DNA of 64,000 nt from Poa pratensis. Lineage: Eukaryota > Streptophyta > Magnoliopsida > Poales > Poaceae. This document shows, piece by piece, positions 10,532 through 23,225 of this stretch (the first letter of the stretch is position 1; the number at the start of each line of letters is the position of its first letter). The notes beneath the pieces were generated by a model. That model made no database searches, was not told where the DNA came from, and saw nothing but the letters and a program-made list of their open reading frames with translations. The translations under genes and the position numbers were made by a program. The stretch spans positions 136,268,919-136,332,918 of the forward strand of contig CAMZMU010000052.1 in assembly GCA_947311845.1 (NCBI GenBank). The letters are read 5' to 3'.

Positions 10532-13500
10532 TGTAGCGCCCCGACCCGACTGCTATACAGTGATACTGTGTCCCCGGTTATCCAATACCACCAGACACAC
10601 TATCAAAGTATAATAGAGAGATCAAGACTTGTGGAACAACTGGCACATCACAGACTCTACGACACAAAACATTATAGTTCAACTCTTATAATAGAGAAAG
10701 ATAGCAAATATTACAACCAGAGGTCACAGACCCAACAGTACATCATGCGGAAGCGAAATAAGTTGTTCTAAACAACAAGATCCAAATTATGGCCTAAGAG
10801 GCCTATAGATAAACATTCCAGCGCCAGCTGTTCCGGGATGTCCCAAGCTGCCACCTGGGAACCCCAGACTACTCGTCGACGTCCACGTAGAACCCACCTT
10901 CAGTGTCGGTGAAGTCCTCCACTGAAACCAAATAAACAACGTTGAGTTCGACGAACTCTGCAAGATTATTAGAGCTACTAGCTCGATGATTGGCTTTCAA
11001 AGGTTTTATGGGTGTTTTGCATAAAGCTGGTTTTCTTTATAAAAGACATCTGGCATCGACTAATCAGAATATTTTAAAAAGGGGGTAAGAAGTAAACTCT
11101 TTTCTTTTGATCATCTTCATCAACAACCACCATCAATCACTTCACCTGTCTACCAAGGCACCTCCCCGAATCACCCTCGAGGAAGTCATCCTTGCATTCT
11201 TGGTAGTACCTTTAGTACTCAGGTTTTAATCATTCCGTTCAAGTTTTCTATGGTCTCTGAATCCGGCACCAAGTCGTCCTTAACCGTGGACACGGCTTTT
11301 CGAAAAGATTTACCCTGCAGGGGTGTACTATTTTTAACCACCGGTACCGTCCGGCTCATTGCCTGACATTAGCTCTCTTCCGGGGAAAGCCGGCTGAGTG
11401 GGAGCGGTTACAACCTTTACCTTGTTGAGGACTAACCCAGGATCATCAGTGGCGGTAGGACTGCCAGGATCACATCACCCCGCCCTACGGCCACTCATTT
11501 TCCTAAACACTACCATCCTCATCTCAGTCTTGGCCACCATCTCCACGCACACGCAAATGGAAGCTCAAACTAGAGGACCCTGGCTAGCCCCGCCCAAGTT
11601 AGTTGGTCGATAGGGATCCCATAGGCCCACCGATGGAAGCACGCTCAGTCTTGGCTCGAAGGGGAGAACTCGAACTTAGGCGGCGAGAATGAGACAACCC
11701 ACCACATTCCCCGTGGCCTCTCATCCCCGCCTTTCAGCAATTTATTAACCGTCATCACCATTTTCCGTCACATCCGGCCATTCCATCAACTGTTCCATCA
11801 TTGCAACATCCACCGGATATCTAAGCATTTAAACTAAGCATGGCTAAGCATATACATAGCAATTATACTTATCTCGGGCCAACACTTCAATCCTATGGAT
11901 ATTAGGGAAGATACAGGTAATGGCAACATATTTCTAATGCAACTAGTAGGATACTCTAATCCAAGCAAAAGACATTTGGAACCGAATGCAATATTATAGT
12001 GGGGAAAATAATTGCGAAAACATAGGGGGAGACATGCTCAGAGGGGGGGGATTACGCTTGCCTTGTTCAGGGGGCTGATAATACGGTTCGTCAGGGTATT
12101 GCGGTGGCACCCCGACTGATTGATCTATCGATGCATAAAACACCGAAAAGACAACAATCAATAACCACACAAGCAAAACAGGTGCAGTGCACAAACACAT
12201 GATGGCATGACATTTTAATGCACTGAAATTTAACTAACAAGTTAAATGGGGTGCAAGATAATTATTTTGACAAGAGGAGATAAAGCCCCATATTTAATTT
12301 AATGTTTTCCTTACTTCCTCAGAAGGGTGCAGTACTACAAATGTGTCAAGCATGCATGGAAATGATGTTAATGGATGGTTCATATTATTCTGAGCATTTT
12401 GATGTATCGAACACATTTTTCTGATAATCCAATAAAGAGTTATGGTATTTTCAATATTTGATTTAATGCTGCCATTTTACAAACATCACTTAAATAGCAT
12501 CAAAACTAATTATCCATGCTTGGTGAAGTGGTGAAACATGAAGTATACTAAGTGCTGAACATTTTGATAGGTCAGACATAATTTTTGGATCATTAATGTT
12601 AAGGTTATGAATTTCCCAAATTCCTTCTATAATCTGCCCTTTTTCTAAAATGCAAGTAAAAGCTATCTCCAGTGTTTAGTTTAACATGAGAATGATGTTA
12701 GAGTGTAAGGTTTATTCCACTGATCATTTTGATAACTTATTTGCAAATTTTGGATCAACAGTGAATAAGTTATGAATTTTACAAAATGGAGTTCTTTTCT
12801 GCCATTTTAGTTATTTTAATAAAACAGCAACTAAATTAATTTAGTTGGATGTGTGAGGTATACCAATAGACTCACTTTATTTTTCTGAACATTTTGATAT
12901 ATTATTTGTAATATTTGGACAAGTATTCAAGGAGATATTGAATTTACAAGTTTTAATAAGATTCTGCCTTTTATTTATTTTTCAGAGAAATTAGCCGAGG
13001 CGTTTTCTACCGCGGGACTGGCTACACCACGTCACTGACGAGTGGGCCAGCAGCCACGTAGGCTGCCACGCAAGCAAGCGGCCCCACGGTGCGGTTTGAC
13101 CGCGGCGTGGCCACGACTGGGCGGCGCGCGCGGTGACCGCGGCGACGGCGAGCTCTGCTCCGGCGGAGGAGCACGCGCGGGGACGGACTAGTAGGCGCAT
13201 ACTAAGCGCACGGCTACGGGGCGTCTAGTGACGGGGCTACGGACCACCAAGGTCGCCGGGAACGGTGACGACGACGCGCTACGGCGGAGTGAGCTACGGG
13301 CGACGGCGGCAACGGCGGCTACCCGTCGAAATAGAGGGGGAGGAGGAGGACAGAGATGTCCGGGAGATGCGCATGCTCACCCTAGTCGCGTGGATGCCCG
13401 CAGCGGTGACGGAGGAGGCCGGAGTCGACGGTGAGCTTGCTCGGAGGTCCGACGGCCGGAGTTGAAGAAGACGGCGCCGATCTCCGCGATGGCGGCGCCC

Positions 13501-14363
13501 CAGCTCGATTCCGTGCACGGGGAGAGAGAGGAGGACGAGGCGGAGAAGATGCGTCGGCTCGATCTGCTCTGCGGTTCTTCTAGCGACGGCGATGCGGCGG
13601 CGAGCTCGCTTCGGGCACGGCCATGGCAGAGGAAGAAATGGGGAAGAGGGAAAATATCTGAGGGGGAGAGGATGAGGGCGGCCTCGTGGTGCTCTTATGC
13701 TCCTCGCAGGGCAGAGGAGCGGAGGGGGGGCCTGGCGAGGCGTGGCAGGGCGTCGTGGGGGGCCTCCCTCGCTCGCCGGCGTTGGCGCGCCCGTGTCGGG
13801 AGGAGGAGAGAGACGACATATTTCCGAAAAACCCCCTGGCATATTTTGTTTTTTCCTCACAGATAGGTCCTTTTCTGTTTCTTTATTTTCCTTTCCAAAT
13901 CAGTAGCTGTTTAGGTATTTTATTGAGGCACTTAAACTAGTTCAAAAATTAAGAAAATATTTGTGCAGCCTCCCCATATCATGTAGAGGCTCCACAAAAA
14001 TTGGCGTCTCAAAATAAAATGTTTTGAGCAAGATTTGTTCATAGGGTTTGATTATGGCAATTTTGCTAATTCCAAATTTATAATCTTTAGAATTTTCAGA
14101 GCAAGTTCAAAATAATATTTATGAACTCTTGGAACTTCCTTGACAAATATGGATTAGCATTTGAATTTGTGTTCGTCAGAAACAAACACAATTGAATTGC
14201 AAGGATTGAATTTAGTTGGTGCCCTTGTTTTCATTTGTTTTAATTTGTTTTCATCACTTTGTTCAACTTGAACACTAAAAACAAATAATGCTATGATGCA
14301 TGAATGAGATGCAAAAGTGAAAATTTGGTTCACATTTTAGGTTCACAACTTGGGGCTGTTACA
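10532..14363 (-). repeat. 3' LTR of Tekay-1
   Basis: 3,832 bp, nearly identical to 19396-23225. The differences seen are a T/A at 11190 versus 20054, a G/A near 12187 versus 21049, a T/C near 13743 versus 22605, and G-run lengths near 12025 and 12040. From low to high coordinate it holds the GGGGCGCTACA end, blocks shared with Tekay-2 (10.6-12.2 kb), an AT-rich 165 bp repeat array (12.33-12.99 kb), a GC-rich block (13.0-13.8 kb) and an AT-rich end. The open frames in the GC-rich block are not supported as genes. Confidence 0.95.
12330..12990. repeat. Four-copy 165 bp repeat inside the Tekay-1 3' LTR
   Basis: The anchor GANCATTTTGAT occurs at 12392, 12557, 12722 and 12887. A second anchor (GTTATG or GATATTG) occurs at 12439, 12604, 12769 and 12934. 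Both are spaced exactly 165 bases. The rest of each copy is strongly diverged and AT-rich. The same array is in the 5' LTR, shifted by 8862 (anchors from 21254). Confidence 0.8.
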
Positions 14364-14400
14364 ATTCTACCCTCCTTACAGGAATCTCGTCCCGAGATTC
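14364..14400 (-). promoter_or_regulatory. Polypurine tract and palindrome of Tekay-1
   Basis: Minus strand AAGGAGGGTAGAAT (plus 14364-14377) abuts the 3' LTR and is the plus-strand primer. Just upstream, plus 14382-14400 is a perfect palindrome with 8-base arms and a 3-base loop (GAATCTCG TCC CGAGATTC). Its last base is part of the pol stop codon. The same structure is in Tekay-2. Confidence 0.8.
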
Positions 14401-17400
14401 TAAGATTGCGGAAAGAAGTCGGGATACTCCTCACGAAGACTAGACTCCCTTTCCCAGGTTGCTTCTTCTTCGGAATGGTGAGACCACTGAATTTTTAGGA
14501 ACTTGGTGGTCTTATTACGAGTCTTCCTTTCGGCTTCATCCAGGACACGGATGGGGTGCTCGCGATAAGTGAGATCTTCCTGGAGATCCAGTTCCTCATG
14601 ATTGACTCCATGGATAGGATCTTTGAAACAACGGCGAAGTTGGGATACATGAAACACATCATGCACATCTGGGAAGTTGGCTGGTAACTCCAGTTGATAA
14701 GAAAGATCTCCTCGCTTGGCCAGAACAGTGAAAGGGCCAACGTAGCGAGGGGCCAATTTTCCCTTGATCCCGAAGCGGCGAACGCCTCGAAGGGGAGAGA
14801 CACGGAGGTAAGCTTTATCACCAATTTCATAGTGAACCTCCTGATGATGCTTGTCATAGTAACTCTTCTGCCTTGACTGGGCAATCTTCAGATTCTCCCT
14901 TATGATTCTAACCTTCTCCTCAGCTTCATTGATCACATCTGGACCAAAGAGTGCTCTCTCTCCGGTCTCGGACCAATTCAGAGGAGTACGGCATTTTCTT
15001 CCATAGAGAACCTCAAATGGAGCCATGCCCAGACTAGCTTGATAGCTGTTGTTGTAGGAGAACTCCGCGAAGGGAAGATACTTCTCCCAATCCTTGCCAA
15101 AGGAGATGACGCATGCCCTGAGCATGTCCTCCAACACTTGGTTAACCCTTTCGGTCTGACCATCTGTCTGAGGGTGGAAAGCGGTGCTAAAATTTACACG
15201 GGTTCCCATGGCTTGTTGGAAACTAGTCCAAAACCTTGAGGTGAACAAACTTCCACGATCAGAGATTATCTTCTTGGGAATGCCGTGAAGTACGACGATC
15301 CTGGAAGCATACAGATCTGCCAACTTAGCAGCTGTGATGTCCACCCGAACGGGGAGGAAGTGAGCAACTTTTGATAGTCGGTCAATGATTACCCAAATTG
15401 CATCGCTTCCCCTAGGCGACTTCGGCAGTCCAGTAATGAAATCCATACCAATTTCATCCCATTTCCACTCAGGGACTGCAATAGGGCGCAGAGTGCCGGC
15501 TGGCCTTTGATGTTCAGCTTTTACACGGCGACAGACGTCGCATTCTGCAACATACTCCGCAATTTCTCGTTTCATGCAGGACCACCAGAATTGGCGCCGA
15601 AGATCTTGGTACATCTTGGTACTACCAGGATGGATAGAGATGGGGGACTCATGGGCTTCTAGGAGTATCACCCCTTTCACATTCCCACTTTTTGGCACCA
15701 CTAGTCGGCGACCGAAATAGACCACGCCAGTGTCATCAACGGAAAAACACTTAGCCTTGCCGCTAGCGATCTTCTCTTTAATCTCGAGAATTTCCGCATC
15801 CTGCTGCTGGGCAGCCTTGATCTCCTCCTCAAGAGTGGATTTGATCTCTAAGTTTGCCAAATAGCCAGAGGGAACGACTTCCAGGTTCAAACGGGCGAAC
15901 TCTTCATGGAGAGCAGGTTGAGCCTTTTCAATCATCATATTGTTGCAATAAGACTTCCGACTTAGCGCATCAGCCACGACATTTGCTTTGCCGGGTTGAT
16001 AGTTCAGACTCACATTGTAGTCCGTGATTAACTCCAACCAACGCCTTTGCCTGAGATTTAGATCCGGCTGGGTGAAGAGGTACTTCAGACTCTTGTGATC
16101 CGAGAAAATCTCACAACGGTTACCAAACAGGTATGGTCTCCATTGCTTCAAAGCATAAACCACAGCGGCAAGTTCTAGATCATGAGTTGGGTAGTTGTGC
16201 TCATGCGGCTTCAATTGGCGAGAGGCATACGCCACCACATGGCCATCTTGCATTAGCACACAGCCCAAGCCTTGCAGAGAGGCATCACAGAAGACGACAA
16301 AATCCTTGCTCGTGTCCGGCAGGACAAGCACAGGAGCAGATGTGAGTTTGGCTTTCAGTGTTTTGAAGCTCTCTTCAGCTTCGGCCGTCCATACGAACTT
16401 TCTGTCCTTCTTGAGAAGGTCAGTCAGGGCCTTGGCTATCTTGGAGAAACCTTCAATGAATCGGCGGTAGTAACCCGCCAATCCGAGAAAGCTACGGATG
16501 TCCTTGACTGACATTGGAGTTTTCCAATCCAAAATGGATTGAATCTTGTCGGGAATGACAGCCACACCATTAGCGGATATCACATGACCAAGGAAGACCA
16601 GATTATCCAACCAGAACTCACACTTGGAGAACTTGGCATAGAGGCGGTGTTCTCGCAGTCGTGTCAGAACCAACCGAAGATGTTCGGCATGTTCTTCATC
16701 GGTTTTGGAATAAACGAGGATGTCATCGATGTAAATGACGACAAACTTATCGAGATAATCCATGAAGATGGAGTTCATGAGCCTCATGAAAGTAGCTGGA
16801 GCATTGGTGAGACCAAAGGACATGACGGTATACTCATAGAGCCATAACGAGTAACAAATGCCGTCTTTGGGATATCCTCCTTTCTGATCTTGATCTGATG
16901 GTATCCTGACCTCAGATCCATCTTGGAGAATACTGTTGCACCAGCTAACTGATCTAACAGATCATTGATCCGGGGAATAGGATACTTGTTCTTGATTGTC
17001 ACCGCATTCAACGGCCTATAATCAGAGACCAAACGAGGAACGGTAGAATCCCTCTTCTTGACAAAGAGTACCGGACAACCCCAAGGTGAACTGCTTGGCT
17101 GAATGAACTCCTTCGCTAGCAGCTGATCGATTTGCTCCTTCAACAGAGCCAACTCTTCCACCGGCATACGGTAGGGCTTCTTGGAAATCGGAGCAGTACC
17201 GGGAAGCAAATCTATGACAAACTCCACACTTCGATCAGGTGGCATGCCAGGCAATTCTTCCGGGAACACATCCGGAAAGTCACACACCACGTGTATTTCG
17301 TGAATTTCAGGCGGGGACAAGCCTTCCATAAAGTAGAGGCTGATCTCCGGTGAGTTGGGAATGACTGAAGATGGAGGTCTTGATAGTGCAGACCAATACT

Positions 17401-17711
17401 CAACAATGTCGCCGGACGAAGTGGTCACGGTGATGGTCTTGGCCGCACAGTCGAGATTAGCCCGGTATTTTACTAACCAGTCCATGCCCAATATGACATC
17501 AATGCCGTTGGACTTCAAAGCTACCAACGCGAAAGGGAAGGACAGATACCCTATAGTAATAGAGACCTCAGGGGTAACCCCATCGGTTTGCCATTTGGAG
17601 CCAGGCGTGGAGATCATCAAGGGACGGCTCAACTTCTCAAACGGTATTTTGTGGTCTTTTGCAAATGCTATGGATATGAATGAATGCGATGCTCCAGAAT
17701 CAAACAAAACG
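14400..17711 (-). pseudogene. Tekay-1 pol: protease, RT, RNase H, integrase, chromodomain
   Basis: Minus strand. Order: aspartic protease ([12 protein letters not shown]), RT ([30 protein letters not shown], catalytic [10 protein letters not shown]), RNase H ([47 protein letters not shown]), and integrase with HHCC finger ([19 protein letters not shown]) and DD35E residues ([28 protein letters not shown]). The GPY-like part and a C-terminal chromodomain follow ([23 protein letters not shown]), ending at the stop at 14400. The chromodomain is expected to tether integration to heterochromatin marks. Two 1-base deletions break it: near 17711 before the protease, and near 16840 (RYGS|MSIP), where Tekay-2 has the base. 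Otherwise 807 codons are open from 16823. Confidence 0.92.
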
Positions 17712-18830
17712 TAGCAAGATTGTTGTTGATTCGTAGCTCACCCATAAGGACGCCGGGGTCCTCTTCAGCTTCTTCAGCAGAGACGTGGTTTAGGCGACCA
17801 CGCACAATGGTCCAGCCTTGCCAGCTGGAGTGGCGGGGGCTCGTGCAGGAGTTCCCGTGATAGGTGCCTTCTGGGGGCACTCCCTGGAGTAGTGGCCAGC
17901 CTGGCCACAGCTGTAGCAAGTGTTTCCAGGAGGGACAGATAGCTGAGGGCGATACCCACTTCCGCTCGCCCCAGGTGTCGAAGTAGTGGGGCGCGGCGGT
18001 GGTGGCCTGTACCCGCGGCCCTCGGCATGAATGGAGCACGCGGCACAGCGCTGTAGGGAACGAAAACCCTGCGCTTCTTGCTCTGAGAAGCCGAGGAACT
18101 CGAGTGGTCCCCTGTGCTGGCCTCTTGGAAGCCTCAAATTCCTTCCTTCCTGCTCAAGAGTAGAGCCTGGTTGAACAGCTCCTGGTAGTTCTGAACTTGA
18201 AGGGCAGCAACTCATAGCGGAGCCTCGGTGCAAGCCCCTTTCGGAACAACTCTTGCTTGTCAGCATCATTGGTCACGTCCCGAGGGGCGTAACGAGAGAG
18301 ATGGTTGAATTTGCACCCATAAGCTCGAAGATCCATATTACCCTGGTGCAAATCCAGGAACTCCCTCCTCTTCAGGTCCATTATTGGCTGAGGTATGTAC
18401 GCCGCACGAAAGGCTGCGCGGAACTCGGCCCAAGTGAAAACATGGTCTGCGGCGAATAGCGCCACATGACTCTCCCACCAACAGCCAGCAGCACCCGTCA
18501 GGAGGTAGGTGGCGAAGTTGACTTGCTCGGCCACTGGGACATGCAGCGCGCTGAACTGGCGCTCCAGAGCACGAAGCCAGTCATCAGCGTCCAGTGGCTC
18601 CTTAGCATCGGCGAAGGTGGGTGGCTGCGAGCGCAGGAACTCGTGAGAGTGTTGCAGCCATTCCTCTGTGCATTCTGCTGCACCAACTGCTCCAGCAACC
18701 GCTCATTGCGGCCACGGTTCTCCTCAATGGCCATCAAGACCTCGGCCATCGAGGGTGGTGGCGGCAGATCATCCTCATCATCATCGTGGTTACCGCGACC
18801 ACCACGGCCTCCACGGCCTCCTCGAGCCAT
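17712..18830 (-). pseudogene. Tekay-1 gag
   Basis: ATG at 18830 (minus), then a Gly/Arg-rich start (MARGGRGGRGG), an acidic stretch and PPPPSMAEVLMAIEENRGRNERLLEQLVQQ. The gag core is in a second frame (AEQVNFATYLLTGAAGCWWESHV, FRAAFRAAYIPQPIMDLKRREFLDL). A zinc knuckle follows in a third frame, CYSCGQAGHYSRECP (CX2CX4HX4C, near 17905). At least three small indels separate these parts. Gag packages the RNA, so a broken gag means this copy could move only with proteins from another copy. Confidence 0.85.
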
Positions 18831-19380
18831 TCTGGAGATTTGACGATGACACAGTAAGTATCTTTCTCCGAATAGTCGAACAATAGCATTAGCGTCTACA
18901 CAAGTACACAGACTAGGGACGATAATACTTTGCGAGAAGGAAGTCAACAAGATAGAACTTGGGTCAAAGATCAGCATCATGTGCTACTAGCGAGAGTTAA
19001 GAAATCACAACTTAACACACTCTAGTTGGCACAATCCGAGAACTTATGTTCAAGTCCTTGGGTTAAACCCGAAGAAAGGATCAAATGATTAGATCGGTAG
19101 AAACATCTGAGTTGCTTTGGGATTACAACGCAGCGGGAGCAACGTGACACATAACACTAAAGGTCGAACCCACCCACGTATCCTAAAGTTTTGAGGTGAT
19201 AGACGAGAAGTAAAACTTTTAACTCAAATCGAGGTAAGATAGCTCCGAGATTAGAGTGTAACCAGGTAAGGAGTAAAAAGAATCCTAAGATGGTTTTCAC
19301 AACTCATTTTTAGGTTAAAATATTTTCACAAACACTAGACTCAACATCGACCAGTAGAAGGGTTTCCTACAGGCAGTACT
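18831..19380 (-). other. Tekay-1 leader between PBS and gag
   Basis: About 550 bases of untranslated leader on the minus strand. It has no long ORF and matches the Tekay-2 leader (50276-50824) closely. It would hold the packaging signal, but no specific structure was identified. Confidence 0.6.
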
Positions 19381-19392
19381 GCTCTGATACCA
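19381..19392 (-). promoter_or_regulatory. Primer-binding site of Tekay-1
   Basis: Minus strand TGGTATCAGAGC, three bases after the 5' LTR end. It is complementary to the 3' end of plant initiator tRNA-Met. Confidence 0.92.
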
Positions 19393-19395
19393 ACT

Positions 19396-22300
19396 TGTAG
19401 CGCCCCGACCCGACTGCTATACAGTGATACTGTGTCCCCGGTTATCCAATACCACCAGACACACTATCAAAGTATAATAGAGAGATCAAGACTTGTGGAA
19501 CAACTGGCACATCACAGACTCTACGACACAAAACATTATAGTTCAACTCTTATAATAGAGAAAGATAGCAAATATTACAACCAGAGGTCACAGACCCAAC
19601 AGTACATCATGCGGAAGCGAAATAAGTTGTTCTAAACAACAAGATCCAAATTATGGCCTAAGAGGCCTATAGATAAACATTCCAGCGCCAGCTGTTCCGG
19701 GATGTCCCAAGCTGCCACCTGGGAACCCCAGACTACTCGTCGACGTCCACGTAGAACCCACCTTCAGTGTCGGTGAAGTCCTCCACTGAAACCAAATAAA
19801 CAACGTTGAGTTCGACGAACTCTGCAAGATTATTAGAGCTACTAGCTCGATGATTGGCTTTCAAAGGTTTTATGGGTGTTTTGCATAAAGCTGGTTTTCT
19901 TTATAAAAGACATCTGGCATCGACTAATCAGAATATTTTAAAAAGGGGGTAAGAAGTAAACTCTTTTCTTTTGATCATCTTCATCAACAACCACCATCAA
20001 TCACTTCACCTGTCTACCAAGGCACCTCCCCGAATCACCCTCGAGGAAGTCAACCTTGCATTCTTGGTAGTACCTTTAGTACTCAGGTTTTAATCATTCC
20101 GTTCAAGTTTTCTATGGTCTCTGAATCCGGCACCAAGTCGTCCTTAACCGTGGACACGGCTTTTCGAAAAGATTTACCCTGCAGGGGTGTACTATTTTTA
20201 ACCACCGGTACCGTCCGGCTCATTGCCTGACATTAGCTCTCTTCCGGGGAAAGCCGGCTGAGTGGGAGCGGTTACAACCTTTACCTTGTTGAGGACTAAC
20301 CCAGGATCATCAGTGGCGGTAGGACTGCCAGGATCACATCACCCCGCCCTACGGCCACTCATTTTCCTAAACACTACCATCCTCATCTCAGTCTTGGCCA
20401 CCATCTCCACGCACACGCAAATGGAAGCTCAAACTAGAGGACCCTGGCTAGCCCCGCCCAAGTTAGTTGGTCGATAGGGATCCCATAGGCCCACCGATGG
20501 AAGCACGCTCAGTCTTGGCTCGAAGGGGAGAACTCGAACTTAGGCGGCGAGAATGAGACAACCCACCACATTCCCCGTGGCCTCTCATCCCCGCCTTTCA
20601 GCAATTTATTAACCGTCATCACCATTTTCCGTCACATCCGGCCATTCCATCAACTGTTCCATCATTGCAACATCCACCGGATATCTAAGCATTTAAACTA
20701 AGCATGGCTAAGCATATACATAGCAATTATACTTATCTCGGGCCAACACTTCAATCCTATGGATATTAGGGAAGATACAGGTAATGGCAACATATTTCTA
20801 ATGCAACTAGTAGGATACTCTAATCCAAGCAAAAGACATTTGGAACCGAATGCAATATTATAGTGGGGAAAATAATTGCGAAAACATAGGGGAGACATGC
20901 TCAGAGGGGGGGATTACGCTTGCCTTGTTCAGGGGGCTGATAATACGGTTCGTCAGGGTATTGCGGTGGCACCCCGACTGATTGATCTATCGATGCATAA
21001 AACACCGAAAAGACAACAATCAATAACCACACAAGCAAAACAGGTGCAATGCACAAACACATGATGGCATGACATTTTAATGCACTGAAATTTAACTAAC
21101 AAGTTAAATGGGGTGCAAGATAATTATTTTGACAAGAGGAGATAAAGCCCCATATTTAATTTAATGTTTTCCTTACTTCCTCAGAAGGGTGCAGTACTAC
21201 AAATGTGTCAAGCATGCATGGAAATGATGTTAATGGATGGTTCATATTATTCTGAGCATTTTGATGTATCGAACACATTTTTCTGATAATCCAATAAAGA
21301 GTTATGGTATTTTCAATATTTGATTTAATGCTGCCATTTTACAAACATCACTTAAATAGCATCAAAACTAATTATCCATGCTTGGTGAAGTGGTGAAACA
21401 TGAAGTATACTAAGTGCTGAACATTTTGATAGGTCAGACATAATTTTTGGATCATTAATGTTAAGGTTATGAATTTCCCAAATTCCTTCTATAATCTGCC
21501 CTTTTTCTAAAATGCAAGTAAAAGCTATCTCCAGTGTTTAGTTTAACATGAGAATGATGTTAGAGTGTAAGGTTTATTCCACTGATCATTTTGATAACTT
21601 ATTTGCAAATTTTGGATCAACAGTGAATAAGTTATGAATTTTACAAAATGGAGTTCTTTTCTGCCATTTTAGTTATTTTAATAAAACAGCAACTAAATTA
21701 ATTTAGTTGGATGTGTGAGGTATACCAATAGACTCACTTTATTTTTCTGAACATTTTGATATATTATTTGTAATATTTGGACAAGTATTCAAGGAGATAT
21801 TGAATTTACAAGTTTTAATAAGATTCTGCCTTTTATTTATTTTTCAGAGAAATTAGCCGAGGCGTTTTCTACCGCGGGACTGGCTACACCACGTCACTGA
21901 CGAGTGGGCCAGCAGCCACGTAGGCTGCCACGCAAGCAAGCGGCCCCACGGTGCGGTTTGACCGCGGCGTGGCCACGACTGGGCGGCGCGCGCGGTGACC
22001 GCGGCGACGGCGAGCTCTGCTCCGGCGGAGGAGCACGCGCGGGGACGGACTAGTAGGCGCATACTAAGCGCACGGCTACGGGGCGTCTAGTGACGGGGCT
22101 ACGGACCACCAAGGTCGCCGGGAACGGTGACGACGACGCGCTACGGCGGAGTGAGCTACGGGCGACGGCGGCAACGGCGGCTACCCGTCGAAATAGAGGG
22201 GGAGGAGGAGGACAGAGATGTCCGGGAGATGCGCATGCTCACCCTAGTCGCGTGGATGCCCGCAGCGGTGACGGAGGAGGCCGGAGTCGACGGTGAGCTT

Positions 22301-23225
22301 GCTCGGAGGTCCGACGGCCGGAGTTGAAGAAGACGGCGCCGATCTCCGCGATGGCGGCGCCCCAGCTCGATTCCGTGCACGGGGAGAGAGAGGAGGACGA
22401 GGCGGAGAAGATGCGTCGGCTCGATCTGCTCTGCGGTTCTTCTAGCGACGGCGATGCGGCGGCGAGCTCGCTTCGGGCACGGCCATGGCAGAGGAAGAAA
22501 TGGGGAAGAGGGAAAATATCTGAGGGGGAGAGGATGAGGGCGGCCTCGTGGTGCTCTTATGCTCCTCGCAGGGCAGAGGAGCGGAGGGGGGGCCTGGCGA
22601 GGCGCGGCAGGGCGTCGTGGGGGGCCTCCCTCGCTCGCCGGCGTTGGCGCGCCCGTGTCGGGAGGAGGAGAGAGACGACATATTTCCGAAAAACCCCCTG
22701 GCATATTTTGTTTTTTCCTCACAGATAGGTCCTTTTCTGTTTCTTTATTTTCCTTTCCAAATCAGTAGCTGTTTAGGTATTTTATTGAGGCACTTAAACT
22801 AGTTCAAAAATTAAGAAAATATTTGTGCAGCCTCCCCATATCATGTAGAGGCTCCACAAAAATTGGCGTCTCAAAATAAAATGTTTTGAGCAAGATTTGT
22901 TCATAGGGTTTGATTATGGCAATTTTGCTAATTCCAAATTTATAATCTTTAGAATTTTCAGAGCAAGTTCAAAATAATATTTATGAACTCTTGGAACTTC
23001 CTTGACAAATATGGATTAGCATTTGAATTTGTGTTCGTCAGAAACAAACACAATTGAATTGCAAGGATTGAATTTAGTTGGTGCCCTTGTTTTCATTTGT
23101 TTTAATTTGTTTTCATCACTTTGTTCAACTTGAACACTAAAAACAAATAATGCTATGATGCATGAATGAGATGCAAAAGTGAAAATTTGGTTCACATTTT
23201 AGGTTCACAACTTGGGGCTGTTACA
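19396..23225 (-). repeat. 5' LTR of Tekay-1
   Basis: 3,830 bp copy of 10532-14363. It contains the promoter on the minus strand; I could not place a TATA box with confidence. The GC-rich block (21.86-22.68 kb) and the 165 bp array are as in the other LTR. Confidence 0.95.

Larger units (their letters stand above)
10532..23225 (-). mobile_element. Tekay-1: full-length Tekay-type chromovirus
   Basis: A 12,694 bp Ty3/gypsy element with two 3.83 kb LTRs and a perfect 5 bp target-site duplication ATATG (10527-10531 and 23226-23230). On the minus strand the LTRs start TGTAACAGCCCC and end GGGGCGCTACA. A primer-binding site matching initiator tRNA-Met, gag, pol with a C-terminal chromodomain, and a polypurine tract are all present. 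The chromodomain and long LTRs place it in the Tekay (Del-like) clade. Comparing the LTRs by eye I find about three substitutions and two 1-base differences in G runs, so insertion is very recent, yet gag and pol carry frameshifts. Confidence 0.95.

Noticed and set aside
13294..13866. Long open frames on both strands in the GC-rich part of Tekay-1 LTRs (also 22156-22728)
   Set aside because: Several overlapping frames are open only because of high GC and Arg/Ser/Pro bias; no domain, and they are in an LTR.
10532..23225. Near-identical 3.83 kb blocks as an assembly duplication
   Set aside because: They bracket a complete element with primer site, PPT and a perfect 5 bp target duplication, as LTRs should.
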